A DNA stretch of 28,261 bases from a virus, in IMG/VR virus record IMGVR_UViG_3300021091_005443, positions 1 through 28,261 of that record; one strand, given 5' to 3'. The translations under genes and the position numbers were made by a program. The notes beneath the pieces are model-generated. The model was not told the DNA's origin, searched no databases, and was given only the letters and a program-made list of their open reading frames with translations. Positions 1 through 6,546 of the stretch are shown piece by piece (positions within the stretch are counted from its first letter, which is position 1; each line of letters opens with the position of its first letter).

Positions 1-9
1 GGAGGGTGT

Positions 10-222
10 ATGCGAACCTGTGCTCGATGCAAGTGTTTCATTCCACAATCCCGGCTAGATGTGTTGCCTGACACTCAGACCTGTGTCACTTGTTCTGGTG
101 TGCAGAAATATGTGGGTGCCATGGTGTATGACCACAAGACAGCAGGCCGTTTGGAATTCGTCCGTCCAGAAAACAAGCAGGCACTTCATACTTTAACTCG
201 TTTTGTGAATCGAGGAAGATGA
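10..222 (+). CDS. Small DksA/TraR-type C4 zinc-finger protein
   Basis: A 70-residue protein with Cys at 4, 7, 9, 25 and 28. The spacing C4-x2-C7-x17-C25-x2-C28, with a RLDxLPDTxxC-like segment before the second pair, is the spacing of the DksA/TraR zinc finger (CxxC-x17-CxxC in E. coli DksA). It lacks the long coiled coil of full DksA, so it is a mini-protein like those common in phages. Such proteins can bind RNA polymerase, but that role is only inferred here. The start has a good ribosome site, GGAGG at 1-5, five bases into the window. Its TGA overlaps the ATG of the next gene, so the two are probably co-translated. It could also be a structural zinc ribbon without a transcriptional role. 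Confidence 0.75.
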   Translation: MRTCARCKCFIPQSRLDVLPDTQTCVTCSGVQKYVGAMVYDHKTAGRLEFVRPENKQALHTLTRFVNRGR

Positions 223-566
223 TGAATATACAAGTCACACCCACTGCTTTATCCGAGCTACAAACAGCATTAGAACGTGAGCAATGCGGTTACATTCGTA
301 TCACGGTGATACCAGGCGGCTGTTCAGGATTCAAATATTCCATGAACTTGGAGGAATCTACAGGAGAGGATGACATGGTGGTGGATGTGTCAGGATTCGT
401 CGGGATCTCGTGGAAACAAGTGAAACTACTTGTGGATCCTTTCAGTAGCCAATATCTGGAGGGATTGCATCTGGATTATGTGTCCACTATGGAAGCTTCA
501 GGATTTAAATTCAATAACCCTAATGCAACAGGCGGCTGTGGTTGTGGGAGCAGCTTCAGCGCCTGA
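219..566 (+). CDS. A-type iron-sulfur cluster carrier (IscA/HesB/ErpA family)
   Basis: A 115-residue protein of normal family length. The three cysteine ligands of A-type carriers are present: C35 in GGCSGFKY, and C107 and C109 in the C-terminal GGCGCGSSF. The family signature DPxSxxYLxGxxLDY is also visible near residues 73-87. Proteins of this family hold a [2Fe-2S] or [4Fe-4S] cluster and pass it to apo-enzymes in the cytoplasm. HesB/IscA-like genes occur in T4-like cyanophages. Two radical SAM proteins encoded later in this window need [4Fe-4S] clusters and are plausible clients; that link is inference. The start could be the ATG at 219 or at 222 (ATGATG), after GAGG. It overlaps the upstream stop. 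Confidence 0.93.
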   Translation: MMNIQVTPTALSELQTALEREQCGYIRITVIPGGCSGFKYSMNLEESTGEDDMVVDVSGFVGISWKQVKLLVDPFSSQYLEGLHLDYVSTMEASGFKFNNPNATGGCGCGSSFSA

Positions 567-575
567 GGATAAATT

Positions 576-1601
576 ATGATTCGTTATGCAGACATTGTGG
601 TGGATTTACAGGCAGGTGACACAGGCAAAGGGAAGGTATCCCATTGGTTAGCCAAGAATAATAACTATGACGTTGTGTTACGATATAATGGCGGCGCCAA
701 TGCCGGGCATACCATCTATCATGAAGGTAAGAAAATTGTCACGCACCAGGTCCCGGTTGGTATATTTTACGGCATTCCATGTGTGATTGGTGTTGGATGT
801 GTTGTGAATTTACCGAAGCTTCGTGAAGAAATTGAAATGCTTGAACAATTAGGATTTGATGCCCCCATCATGATTGATGCTCGATGCCATATCACAACAC
901 AAAAACATCTTGATGAAGATGGTAGCGATACAAAAATAGGCACTACTAGGCAAGGGATTGGTCCAACCTATCGTGACAAGTATGGAAGAACTGGAACTCG
1001 CATGCGCGAGTTTTTGAAGTATAATAGTTGGGACTTACCATATGATATGATTGATACCTATCATTTTTTTCATAACGAACATCGTGAATTGAACATCCTC
1101 TGTGAAGGAGCCCAAGGATTTCAAATTGACATTGATTGGGGTGATTATCCTTATGTGACTAGTTCACATTGCACCTCAGGTGCTGTGGCGTTGAATGGTG
1201 TGCCTCCTAGAACCTGGCGTAGTGTGTATGGCGTCATGAAGGCCTATGAAACCTATTCTGGATTCAAATCTTATAATGATAAAGGTGACCAAGAACTTCT
1301 AGACAAAATTCAACAAGTTGGACAAGAATTTGGTGCCACGACAGGCAGAAAGCGTCAGGTGCGTTGGTTACATCTAGATGATGTGATTCAAGCCATGTAT
1401 ATTAATGATGTCACAGACCTTATCATCAATAAGGTTGATGTTCTTGAAATTGTGGGTATGTTTGGTGTTTATCATCGAGGTGTTCGTCATACATTCAGAA
1501 ATGTGAATGATTTTAAACGTTTTGTAGAAACACAGATACGAAAGGAATATAAACCTGAATTACGAACCATAGTTTGGTCTACAACTCCGGAGGGAGTATG
1601 A
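576..1601 (+). CDS. purA: Adenylosuccinate synthetase, short phage form
   Basis: Adenylosuccinate synthetase joins IMP and aspartate with GTP to make adenylosuccinate, the first committed step from IMP to AMP. The P-loop-like segment GDTGKGK (residues 14-20) corresponds to GDEGKGK of E. coli PurA and keeps the catalytic Asp (D15). The catalytic His is kept in NAGHT (H45). The IMP-binding IGTTRQGIGPTY segment, the ATTGRKRQVRWLHLDD segment and NKVDVLE near the C terminus are recognisable. At 341 residues it is about 90 shorter than bacterial PurA and close to archaeal and PurZ-sized forms. PurZ (2-aminoadenine synthesis) replaces the catalytic Asp, so the retained D15 argues for ordinary PurA. 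A ribosome site GAGGA lies upstream, and the gene ends in an ATGA overlap with the next gene. GMP reductase at 5415 would feed it IMP. Confidence 0.9.
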   Translation: MIRYADIVVDLQAGDTGKGKVSHWLAKNNNYDVVLRYNGGANAGHTIYHEGKKIVTHQVPVGIFYGIPCVIGVGCVVNLPKLREEIEMLEQLGFDAPIMIDARCHITTQKHLDEDGSDTKIGTTRQGIGPTYRDKYGRTGTRMREFLKYNSWDLPYDMIDTYHFFHNEHRELNILCEGAQGFQIDIDWGDYPYVTSSHCTSGAVALNGVPPRTWRSVYGVMKAYETYSGFKSYNDKGDQELLDKIQQVGQEFGATTGRKRQVRWLHLDDVIQAMYINDVTDLIINKVDVLEIVGMFGVYHRGVRHTFRNVNDFKRFVETQIRKEYKPELRTIVWSTTPEGV

Positions 1602-2362
1602 GAATTTTAGTGATGGGTCTTCCTGGCTCAGGCAAGTCCACATTGGCAAAGGTGTTGGCAGAGAAGTTGGATGCTGTGTATCTGAATGCTGATGAAGTAC
1701 GCAAACAATACAATGATTGGGATTTCACAGAAGAAGGGAGAATTCGCCAAGCCCAACGCATGGCAGACCTGGCTTGGGTGGCAGAGGATTATGAAAAGCA
1801 TGTGGTGGCAGACTTTGTGTGTCCTACTGAACAGACTCGCCGCCGCTATTGTGCTGATTTTACTATTCTTCTGGACACCATTTCAGAAGGCCGCTTTGAG
1901 GACACCAACCGAGCATTTGAACGTCCTGTGCATCCTGATTATGTGATTACTGAATGGGGTGTTGTTGAGGATCAAGTAAAGGATATCATATGGCGTATCA
2001 ATATGGGTATTGCCTTTGACAGCAAAAAGCCTACCGGACTAATGATTGGAAGATTTCAACCCTTTCATGATGGTCACAAGAAATTGTTTGAGGAGATTTT
2101 GAAGAAACAAGGACAAGTGCTGATTATGGTGCGCGATACTCATGGTACTGATGAGAAGAATCCATTTGATTTCACCTTTGTAAAAAATAGAATTCATGAA
2201 GCATTGAAGGAATACAATAACAAATACATGGTCATACAGGCACCTAACATTTGTGGTGTGTATTACGGAAGAGATGTGGGGTATGAAGTTGAAAAAATTT
2301 CACTTGATGCTGAGACAGAAAACATCTCTGCCACCAAGATTCGCATGGAGATGGGACAGTAA
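1598..2362 (+). CDS. Fusion of APS-kinase-like P-loop kinase and HxGH nucleotidyltransferase
   Basis: A 254-residue two-domain protein. Residues 1-130 are a P-loop kinase with Walker A GLPGSGKST (7-15) and LNADEVR (30-36), resembling CysC adenylylsulfate kinase. CysC phosphorylates APS to PAPS, the sulfate donor. Residues 145-254 are a nucleotidyltransferase with GRFQPFHDGH (151-160) and the C-terminal ISATKIR signature (243-249), as in NMN adenylyltransferases of the NadM type. The start is the ATG at 1598, preceded by GGAGG; an earlier in-frame start at 1574 lacks this site and would overlap purA further. The next two genes are DUF2061 and sulfotransferase-like, which supports PAPS synthesis. 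The kinase could instead act on another small molecule, and the transferase substrate is not certain. Confidence 0.8.
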   Translation: MRILVMGLPGSGKSTLAKVLAEKLDAVYLNADEVRKQYNDWDFTEEGRIRQAQRMADLAWVAEDYEKHVVADFVCPTEQTRRRYCADFTILLDTISEGRFEDTNRAFERPVHPDYVITEWGVVEDQVKDIIWRINMGIAFDSKKPTGLMIGRFQPFHDGHKKLFEEILKKQGQVLIMVRDTHGTDEKNPFDFTFVKNRIHEALKEYNNKYMVIQAPNICGVYYGRDVGYEVEKISLDAETENISATKIRMEMGQ

Positions 2363-2578
2363 ATGGTTCATGTAAAGCGACACATTGCAAAGTCCATTTC
2401 ATATAGAATACTAGGAAGTTTACAAACTGTAATAATAGGATATATTCTTACAGGCAGCATTTATATTTCATCAATCGCAGGAGTTGTTGAATTAATAATA
2501 AAGCCTGTGATATACTTCATCCATGAACGTATTTGGTACAAGTATATAAATTTTGGATTAGAAAATAAAGGTGATTGA
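2363..2578 (+). CDS. DUF2061 small membrane protein
   Basis: A 71-residue protein starting KRHIAKSISYRILGS and containing IHERIWY near the C terminus, both hallmarks of DUF2061. Two hydrophobic segments (about residues 14-32 and 34-52) suggest an inner-membrane hairpin. Bacterial DUF2061 proteins are often encoded near sulfate-activation genes. Here the gene lies between the APS-kinase-like fusion and a sulfotransferase-like gene, the same association. The biochemical role of the family is not established. It starts immediately after the upstream stop codon. A second DUF2061 gene is at 12784. Confidence 0.85.
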   Translation: MVHVKRHIAKSISYRILGSLQTVIIGYILTGSIYISSIAGVVELIIKPVIYFIHERIWYKYINFGLENKGD

Positions 2579-3195
2579 TGTACTGTATCATATCATTACC
2601 CAGAACAGCATCCACCTTCACCTGGCATCAGATTCATGCAGGATTGGTGTTTCTGGATTTTAAAAATCGTAGTCCCTTTTCCAGTTCTATTTTTAATCCC
2701 AGATACAATACACCAGAACAGATACAAAAAAAATATGAAAAGGTTATAGTTGATTTACCTTTGATTAAGATTATTTCTAATCATAGCTGGGACATGGTGG
2801 AAAATATACTGAACAGTAAATATCAAACGATTTTTATTAAACCTAAGGATGTTCGAAGATATGTGTTAAAAAATGTTGTAGCTAAACAAACTGATTCTTA
2901 TGCAAATAAAGAAGCTAGATATCCCTACGTTGGTACATTGGTTATAACTGAGCAGGAGATACAGGAACGATTGGAGTATTATTATAAGCACATGAATTTT
3001 GAATCTAGGTGTAACTATAGTTTTTATGATTTAGATATTCTTAATAATCCATTCATAATAAATGAAACATTAAATTTGCCTATTGTAAAAAATCAATATA
3101 GCTATAGGCCATCTAAATATAGTGATGAAGAAATGTTACAAGATGTGAATCAATTCAACCAATTATTTGAGAGTGTTTATGAGCGGCAAAGGTGA
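2578..3195 (+). CDS. Sulfotransferase-like protein
   Basis: A 205-residue protein whose N terminus reads ISLPRTASTF (residues 5-14), matching the PAPS 5'-phosphosulfate-binding loop (PRSGSTW-like) of sulfotransferases. The rest is divergent and too short for a full eukaryotic-type enzyme, as is usual for phage members. It would transfer sulfate from PAPS to an unknown acceptor. A TTG start at 2575 is possible, but the ATG at 2578 has AAAGGTG at suitable spacing. The neighbours (APS-kinase-like fusion, DUF2061) fit a sulfation role. A second sulfotransferase-like gene begins at 28162. It could also have lost activity, since the acceptor-side residues cannot be judged by eye. Confidence 0.65.
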   Translation: MYCIISLPRTASTFTWHQIHAGLVFLDFKNRSPFSSSIFNPRYNTPEQIQKKYEKVIVDLPLIKIISNHSWDMVENILNSKYQTIFIKPKDVRRYVLKNVVAKQTDSYANKEARYPYVGTLVITEQEIQERLEYYYKHMNFESRCNYSFYDLDILNNPFIINETLNLPIVKNQYSYRPSKYSDEEMLQDVNQFNQLFESVYERQR

Positions 3196-3397
3196 TAGTC
3201 CCAGACCCATGAGTGTGAAGAAACAACAGTTTGATGACAATTGGGATAGAATTTTCAATAAAAGCATTGCAGATGAACTAACGAAAATTTCACAGGAGAT
3301 AGGATTATATGATGCACCCAAACGAAGTGAAGTTGACATCACAGAATTTCCCAGAGTGGATGAAGATGGCAACAGAATTGAGTGGACAGCATGTTGA
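3179..3397 (+). CDS. Small conserved phage protein of MSGKG...NWDRIF type
   Basis: A 72-residue protein starting MSGKGDSPRP and followed by FDDNWDRIFNK. This pattern (MSGKG, RP, then an NWDxIF segment) recurs in small phage proteins of unknown function. I chose the ATG at 3179 over an upstream TTG at 3167 because the protein then begins with the conserved MSGKG and GAGAG lies just upstream. It overlaps the 3' end of the sulfotransferase-like gene by 17 bases. No catalytic or membrane motif is visible and the function is unknown. Confidence 0.75.
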   Translation: MSGKGDSPRPMSVKKQQFDDNWDRIFNKSIADELTKISQEIGLYDAPKRSEVDITEFPRVDEDGNRIEWTAC

Positions 3398-3435
3398 GGC
3401 TCTAAAAGAACAAGCCACCAGACAAGGAGTGAACT

Positions 3436-3528
3436 ATGCCACATCCGCATAAGAACAGACCACGCCGTGGTCGTAGAAAAATTGGTAGTAAGAAGCGCAA
3501 GGCCCGTTCCAATCGGAGAAAGCGTTAG
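3436..3528 (+). CDS. 30-residue arginine/lysine-rich peptide
   Basis: A very short reading frame with a near-perfect ribosome site, AAGGAG, seven bases before the ATG at 3436. The 30-residue product begins MPHPHKNRPRRGRRKIGSKK and ends in RSNRRKR. About half of its residues are Arg or Lys and there are no acidic residues. Its composition resembles tiny ribosomal proteins (bL34, THX) and phage nucleic-acid-binding peptides, but I do not recognise a defined family. The strong ribosome site and the placement between a coding gene and a promoter (3532) support it as a real gene. Binding to DNA, RNA or the ribosome is inference. Confidence 0.65.
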   Translation: MPHPHKNRPRRGRRKIGSKKRKARSNRRKR

Positions 3529-3531
3529 GAC

Positions 3532-3560
3532 TTGACTTTTCTGGTAGAATGTGTTATATT
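3532..3560 (+). promoter_or_regulatory. Sigma70-type promoter with extended -10, upstream of uvsE
   Basis: TTGACT (3532-3537), a 17-base spacer, then TATATT (3555-3560), with TGT directly before the -10 as in extended -10 promoters. Start of transcription is expected near 3567, about 19 bases before the uvsE ATG. Two other promoters in the window (20681, 23344) have the same architecture. Host RNA polymerase should recognise it without phage factors, so early expression is likely. Confidence 0.8.
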
Positions 3561-3585
3561 ACAATATGACTTCAAGTGAGGTGTT

Positions 3586-4482
3586 ATGCCGCATCAAGTT
3601 GGGTACTGCTGTATCAATCTGACACTAGGCAAACAGAAAATCACCACAGGCAGGACGTTACGTCAGGCTTCGTTCCGTCAGGACACGAATCTAGAACGGA
3701 CGTCCTTGCTTACTTTACAGAATGCCAAGGACCTGGTGACCATTCTGAAATGGAATGTCACCAACAACATTCGTGTGTTTCGGATTGGCAGCAACATCTT
3801 TCCTTGGTTTGAGGAATACCATGAAACAGACCTGCCAGATTATCAGCAGATCCTGTTGGCATTGCGTGAGGCAGGTGAAATCATCATGGCAAGTGGTATG
3901 CGTGTGAGTTTTCATCCTGACCATTTTGTGAAGCTGGCATCCAACAAGCCTCAGGTGGTGGAACGCAGCATCAAGAATTTACATCATCACAACCTGCTGT
4001 ATCAAATGATGGGGGTTCCTGGTGGTCATTATTATCCCTTGAACATTCATGTGGGTATGAATCGTTCGCAGGATGTGGTGGACAAGTTTTGTGAGCAGTT
4101 TCAGAACTTGAACAGTTCCACACAACAGCGGTTGGTGGTGGAGAATGATGACAAGGAAAATTCCTTCTCGGTGAAGCAGTTGTACGAGGACATTTACACT
4201 TGTATCAAAACACCCATCACATTTGATTATTTTCATCACACATTTCATACTGATGGATTGTCCTCACAACAGGCAGCTGAACTGGCGGCATCCACTTGGG
4301 GCACCACACCGTTGTTTCACTACAGCGAGAGTAAGAATCTGAATGAAAATGTGAATGGCAATCCCCGAGCACATTCTGATTACACTTTCTGGAAGATTAA
4401 TGATTTCGGTCTAAATATAGATGTTGATTTGGAGGCCAAGGCCAAAGAATTAGCTTATTTCAAATACTTGGAGGTATTATGA
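3586..4482 (+). CDS. uvsE: UV-damage endonuclease (UVDE/UvsE family)
   Basis: A 298-residue protein that aligns by eye along its length with bacterial UVDE, a TIM-barrel metal-dependent endonuclease that nicks DNA 5' to UV photoproducts. Motifs in order: GYCCINLTLG at the N terminus, RTLR, FRIGSNIFPW (65-74), SFHPDHF with H110, LNIHVG with H155, VVENDD with E186, FDYFHH with D214 and H217, FHYSES with H245, and DLEAKAKE with E283. These correspond to the metal ligands of the Thermus enzyme. It sits behind its own promoter at 3532, with a GAGGT ribosome site, and ends in an ATGA overlap with the PspC-domain gene. The likely role is repair of sunlight-damaged phage DNA. Confidence 0.93.
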   Translation: MPHQVGYCCINLTLGKQKITTGRTLRQASFRQDTNLERTSLLTLQNAKDLVTILKWNVTNNIRVFRIGSNIFPWFEEYHETDLPDYQQILLALREAGEIIMASGMRVSFHPDHFVKLASNKPQVVERSIKNLHHHNLLYQMMGVPGGHYYPLNIHVGMNRSQDVVDKFCEQFQNLNSSTQQRLVVENDDKENSFSVKQLYEDIYTCIKTPITFDYFHHTFHTDGLSSQQAAELAASTWGTTPLFHYSESKNLNENVNGNPRAHSDYTFWKINDFGLNIDVDLEAKAKELAYFKYLEVL

Positions 4483-4733
4483 AACGTTGGTATCGTGACA
4501 AAAAGAAGGGAAAACTAGGTGGACTATGTGCAGGGTTGAGCGAAATGTTGGGAGTGGATGTAACATTGATACGTTTCATCTGGGTTGCTGCCATATGGAC
4601 CCCGTTCCCAGCAATATTAGGTTATTTTATAGCATGGTTCATTGTACCAGACAAGGAGGAACTCCATGCTACAACTACTACTGATACTACAACTCCAGGC
4701 ACCAGCGGTAACAAAGAATTTCTTGCCGGGTAA
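4479..4733 (+). CDS. PspC-domain membrane protein
   Basis: An 84-residue protein whose first 60 residues are a PspC domain: KRWYRDKKKGKLGGLCAGLSEMLGV, then VTLIRFIWVAA and one hydrophobic helix (about 30-56) ending in IVPDKEE. PspC in bacteria acts in the inner-membrane stress response (phage shock). A phage copy beside an amidase could influence membrane integrity at lysis, which is inference. The last 20 residues are a Thr-rich low-complexity tail encoded by the same DNA that encodes the Leu/Gln-rich start of the amidase at 4666. It starts within the stop codon of uvsE. Confidence 0.88.
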   Translation: MKRWYRDKKKGKLGGLCAGLSEMLGVDVTLIRFIWVAAIWTPFPAILGYFIAWFIVPDKEELHATTTTDTTTPGTSGNKEFLAG

Positions 4734-5175
4734 AATACCACGTGATACTACACGTAATTACATTGTACTACATAATGATGGAGGTAATTTAAATGCCAGT
4801 AGTACGAGATTGGTTCTTAGGACAAGAAGATTGGCCTATCATTATTTCATACAGCGTGATGGGTCCATACATCAATTTATGGATTTACGGTATATCGCAA
4901 AACATGCAGGCATTACTTCCTGGAATGGTATATCAGGCTGGAACAATTTTAGTATAGGTATAGCATTACAAGGTGTAAATTTTATGGAATACACCTGTAA
5001 TCAATACAAGAGCTTGAAAAAATTATTAGATTATATTAACTTACGGTATCCTGATTCAAACAACTATCCTATACTGACACATGCAGAGATTGCATGGCCC
5101 AGGGGTAGAAAACATGACCCAGGACCAAACTTTGATTTGAGGAGATTAAACCATGACGTTAGCTGCGACCCCTGA
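4666..5175 (+). CDS. N-acetylmuramoyl-L-alanine amidase (Amidase_2, endolysin)
   Basis: A 169-residue zinc amidase of the AmpD/T7-lysozyme type that cleaves the bond between muramic acid and the stem peptide. Zinc ligands by comparison with AmpD: H36 in VLHNDGG, H139 in THAEI and D151 in GRKHDPGPNF, with K149 matching the AmpD active-site Lys. The AmpD general-base Glu position reads FSIGIALQG here (A100), so catalysis probably follows another subgroup's pattern. The start at 4666 has AAGGAGG upstream; an earlier in-frame ATG at 4642 has no such site. The first 12 residues are hydrophobic (MLQLLLILQLQA) but lack basic residues, so export is uncertain. It overlaps the PspC-domain gene by 68 bases and the dsbA gene by 23. 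Probable lysis enzyme. Confidence 0.88.
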   Translation: MLQLLLILQLQAPAVTKNFLPGKIPRDTTRNYIVLHNDGGNLNASSTRLVLRTRRLAYHYFIQRDGSIHQFMDLRYIAKHAGITSWNGISGWNNFSIGIALQGVNFMEYTCNQYKSLKKLLDYINLRYPDSNNYPILTHAEIAWPRGRKHDPGPNFDLRRLNHDVSCDP

Positions 5176-5413
5176 AGAAAAACTGAAGCTACTTGATGCA
5201 TTGAAAGAAATTTCCGCCAGCATGTCCCGTGTTGAGGCAGAGCGTGACCTTATTAAAAATCTGAAGGATGACATCTGTGATGCACTACAACTGAACAGAA
5301 AAGTGCTAAACAAGCTGGCGCGCACCTACCATAAGGGCAACTACAATGAAGAAGTAGAACTGCACAAGGATTTTGAAACCTTGTATGAAACTGTAACAAA
5401 AAAGGTTCTGTAA
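5153..5413 (+). CDS. dsbA: T4 DsbA-like dsDNA-binding transcription regulator
   Basis: An 86-residue, mostly helical protein. Its central part (IKNLKDDICDALQLNRKVLN, then LARTYHKGN and an acidic EEVEL...FETLYETV end) follows T4 DsbA, an 89-residue protein that binds DNA at late promoters and stimulates late transcription. The correspondence includes the LYD/LYE segment near the C terminus and the YHK(D/G)N turn. It is preceded by GAGGAG and overlaps the end of the amidase gene. Its presence is one of the better markers that this is a T4-like phage. The regulatory role here is inferred from the family. Confidence 0.82.
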   Translation: MTLAATPEEKLKLLDALKEISASMSRVEAERDLIKNLKDDICDALQLNRKVLNKLARTYHKGNYNEEVELHKDFETLYETVTKKVL

Positions 5414-5414
5414 T

Positions 5415-6434
5415 ATGAATGTGAAGTTGGATTTTGATGATGTATTGATTGTCCCACAATTCTCTGACATCACCTCACGACAACAAGTGAAGGTGGAAAC
5501 ATCCATTCAAGGCAAATGGGGCGCCAGAATTTCTGGTGTTCCCATCATTGCTGCCAACATGGATGGTGTGGGAACCTTCAGTATGCATCATGCCTTGAAA
5601 AAATTCAATGCCTTCACAGCCATTACTAAACATCATACCTTGGCAGATTGGGTGCATCAACATGATGTCAGCCATGCTTTCATCACCATAGGGTTGAATG
5701 ATAATGAAATGGAGATGGCCTTTGATATTGTGAAGGTATGGAAAGACAGAACTGATGTGTTCACACCGAAAATTGTGATTGATGTGGCAAATGGATACAT
5801 GAATTCCTTCTATGACTTCATTTCCAAGGTGAGAAATCACATTCCAGACGCCTTCATCATGGCAGGAACCGTGGTGACACCTGAGGCAGTTGAACGGTGT
5901 ATCATGTCTGGTGCTGATTTAGCACGTGTAGGCATCGGGACTGGTGCTGTTTGCACCACTCGACGTGTAACAGGTGTGGGTTATCCACAATTTTCCGCCT
6001 TGCAAGAGTGTGTTCCTGCCGCAGAATCAGTGGGAGGTGGTGTGCAAAGTGATGGAGGTTGTGTTTTTCCTGGAGATTTTTCAAAAGCTTTGGCTGCAGG
6101 CGCTAAAATGGTGATGGCCGGCAGTGTTTTTGCGGGTCATGATGAGTCAGAACAGGAAATTCGTGATGGAAAGGTGACTTTTTACGGGATGAGCAGTCAT
6201 GCAGCCCAACAGCGACACAATCAAGTGAAAAATTATCGTGCTTCTGAGGGAAGAGTTGTGCAATTGCCCTATAAAGGCTTGGTGGAACACACCATGTCTG
6301 ACATTTTAGGTGGAATTCGTTCAACTTGTGCCTACGTAGGTGCACTAAATATTTCTGAACTGCCAAACAAGGCAAAATTCATTCAAGTAAACAACCAACT
6401 AAACCGCTCTTTAGAGCAATACACGGTGCGATGA
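5415..6434 (+). CDS. guaC: GMP reductase
   Basis: A 339-residue TIM-barrel enzyme that reduces GMP to IMP with NADPH, releasing ammonia. It follows E. coli GuaC (347 residues) almost throughout: FDDVLIVP at the start, GVPIIAANMDGVGTFSM (41-57), IDVANGY, the catalytic loop GIGTGAVCTTR with C180 and T182, SDGGC (212-216), AGHDES, FYGMSS, YRASEG with E278, and DILGGIRSTCAYVGA. There is no CBS pair, unlike IMP dehydrogenase, and the YRAxEGK-type segment is that of GMP reductase. It starts one base after the dsbA stop and overlaps the next small gene by one base. Together with the adenylosuccinate synthetase at 576 it would route guanine nucleotides toward AMP. Confidence 0.93.
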   Translation: MNVKLDFDDVLIVPQFSDITSRQQVKVETSIQGKWGARISGVPIIAANMDGVGTFSMHHALKKFNAFTAITKHHTLADWVHQHDVSHAFITIGLNDNEMEMAFDIVKVWKDRTDVFTPKIVIDVANGYMNSFYDFISKVRNHIPDAFIMAGTVVTPEAVERCIMSGADLARVGIGTGAVCTTRRVTGVGYPQFSALQECVPAAESVGGGVQSDGGCVFPGDFSKALAAGAKMVMAGSVFAGHDESEQEIRDGKVTFYGMSSHAAQQRHNQVKNYRASEGRVVQLPYKGLVEHTMSDILGGIRSTCAYVGALNISELPNKAKFIQVNNQLNRSLEQYTVR

Positions 6435-6544
6435 TGAAAATTATTGATAAAATCGTAGATTTTTTGTTGAAAAAATTGATGGCATACAAAACCAAGAGAA
6501 AGTTAGAAGAATTAAAAAGACGGGATCCCTTCATTTATAATTAA
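6434..6544 (+). CDS. 36-residue basic protein ending in DPFIYN
   Basis: A short frame whose ATG shares one base with the guaC stop, the same tight coupling seen between longer genes here. The product is amphipathic and basic (MKIIDKIVDFLLKK, then KTKRKLEELKRRDPFIYN). The end pattern of charged helix followed by RRDPFIY is one I recall from small proteins of T4-like cyanophages, but I cannot verify that without a search. A membrane-surface helix in the first half is possible. The function is unknown. Confidence 0.6.
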   Translation: MKIIDKIVDFLLKKLMAYKTKRKLEELKRRDPFIYN

Positions 6545-6546
6545 AC

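Noticed and set aside
3366-3452. A 28-codon frame (MATELSGQHVEALKEQ...) overlapping both neighbouring small genes
   Set aside because: Its ribosome site is weak and it overlaps the end of one likely gene and the strong ribosome site and start of another. Not enough support without conservation data.
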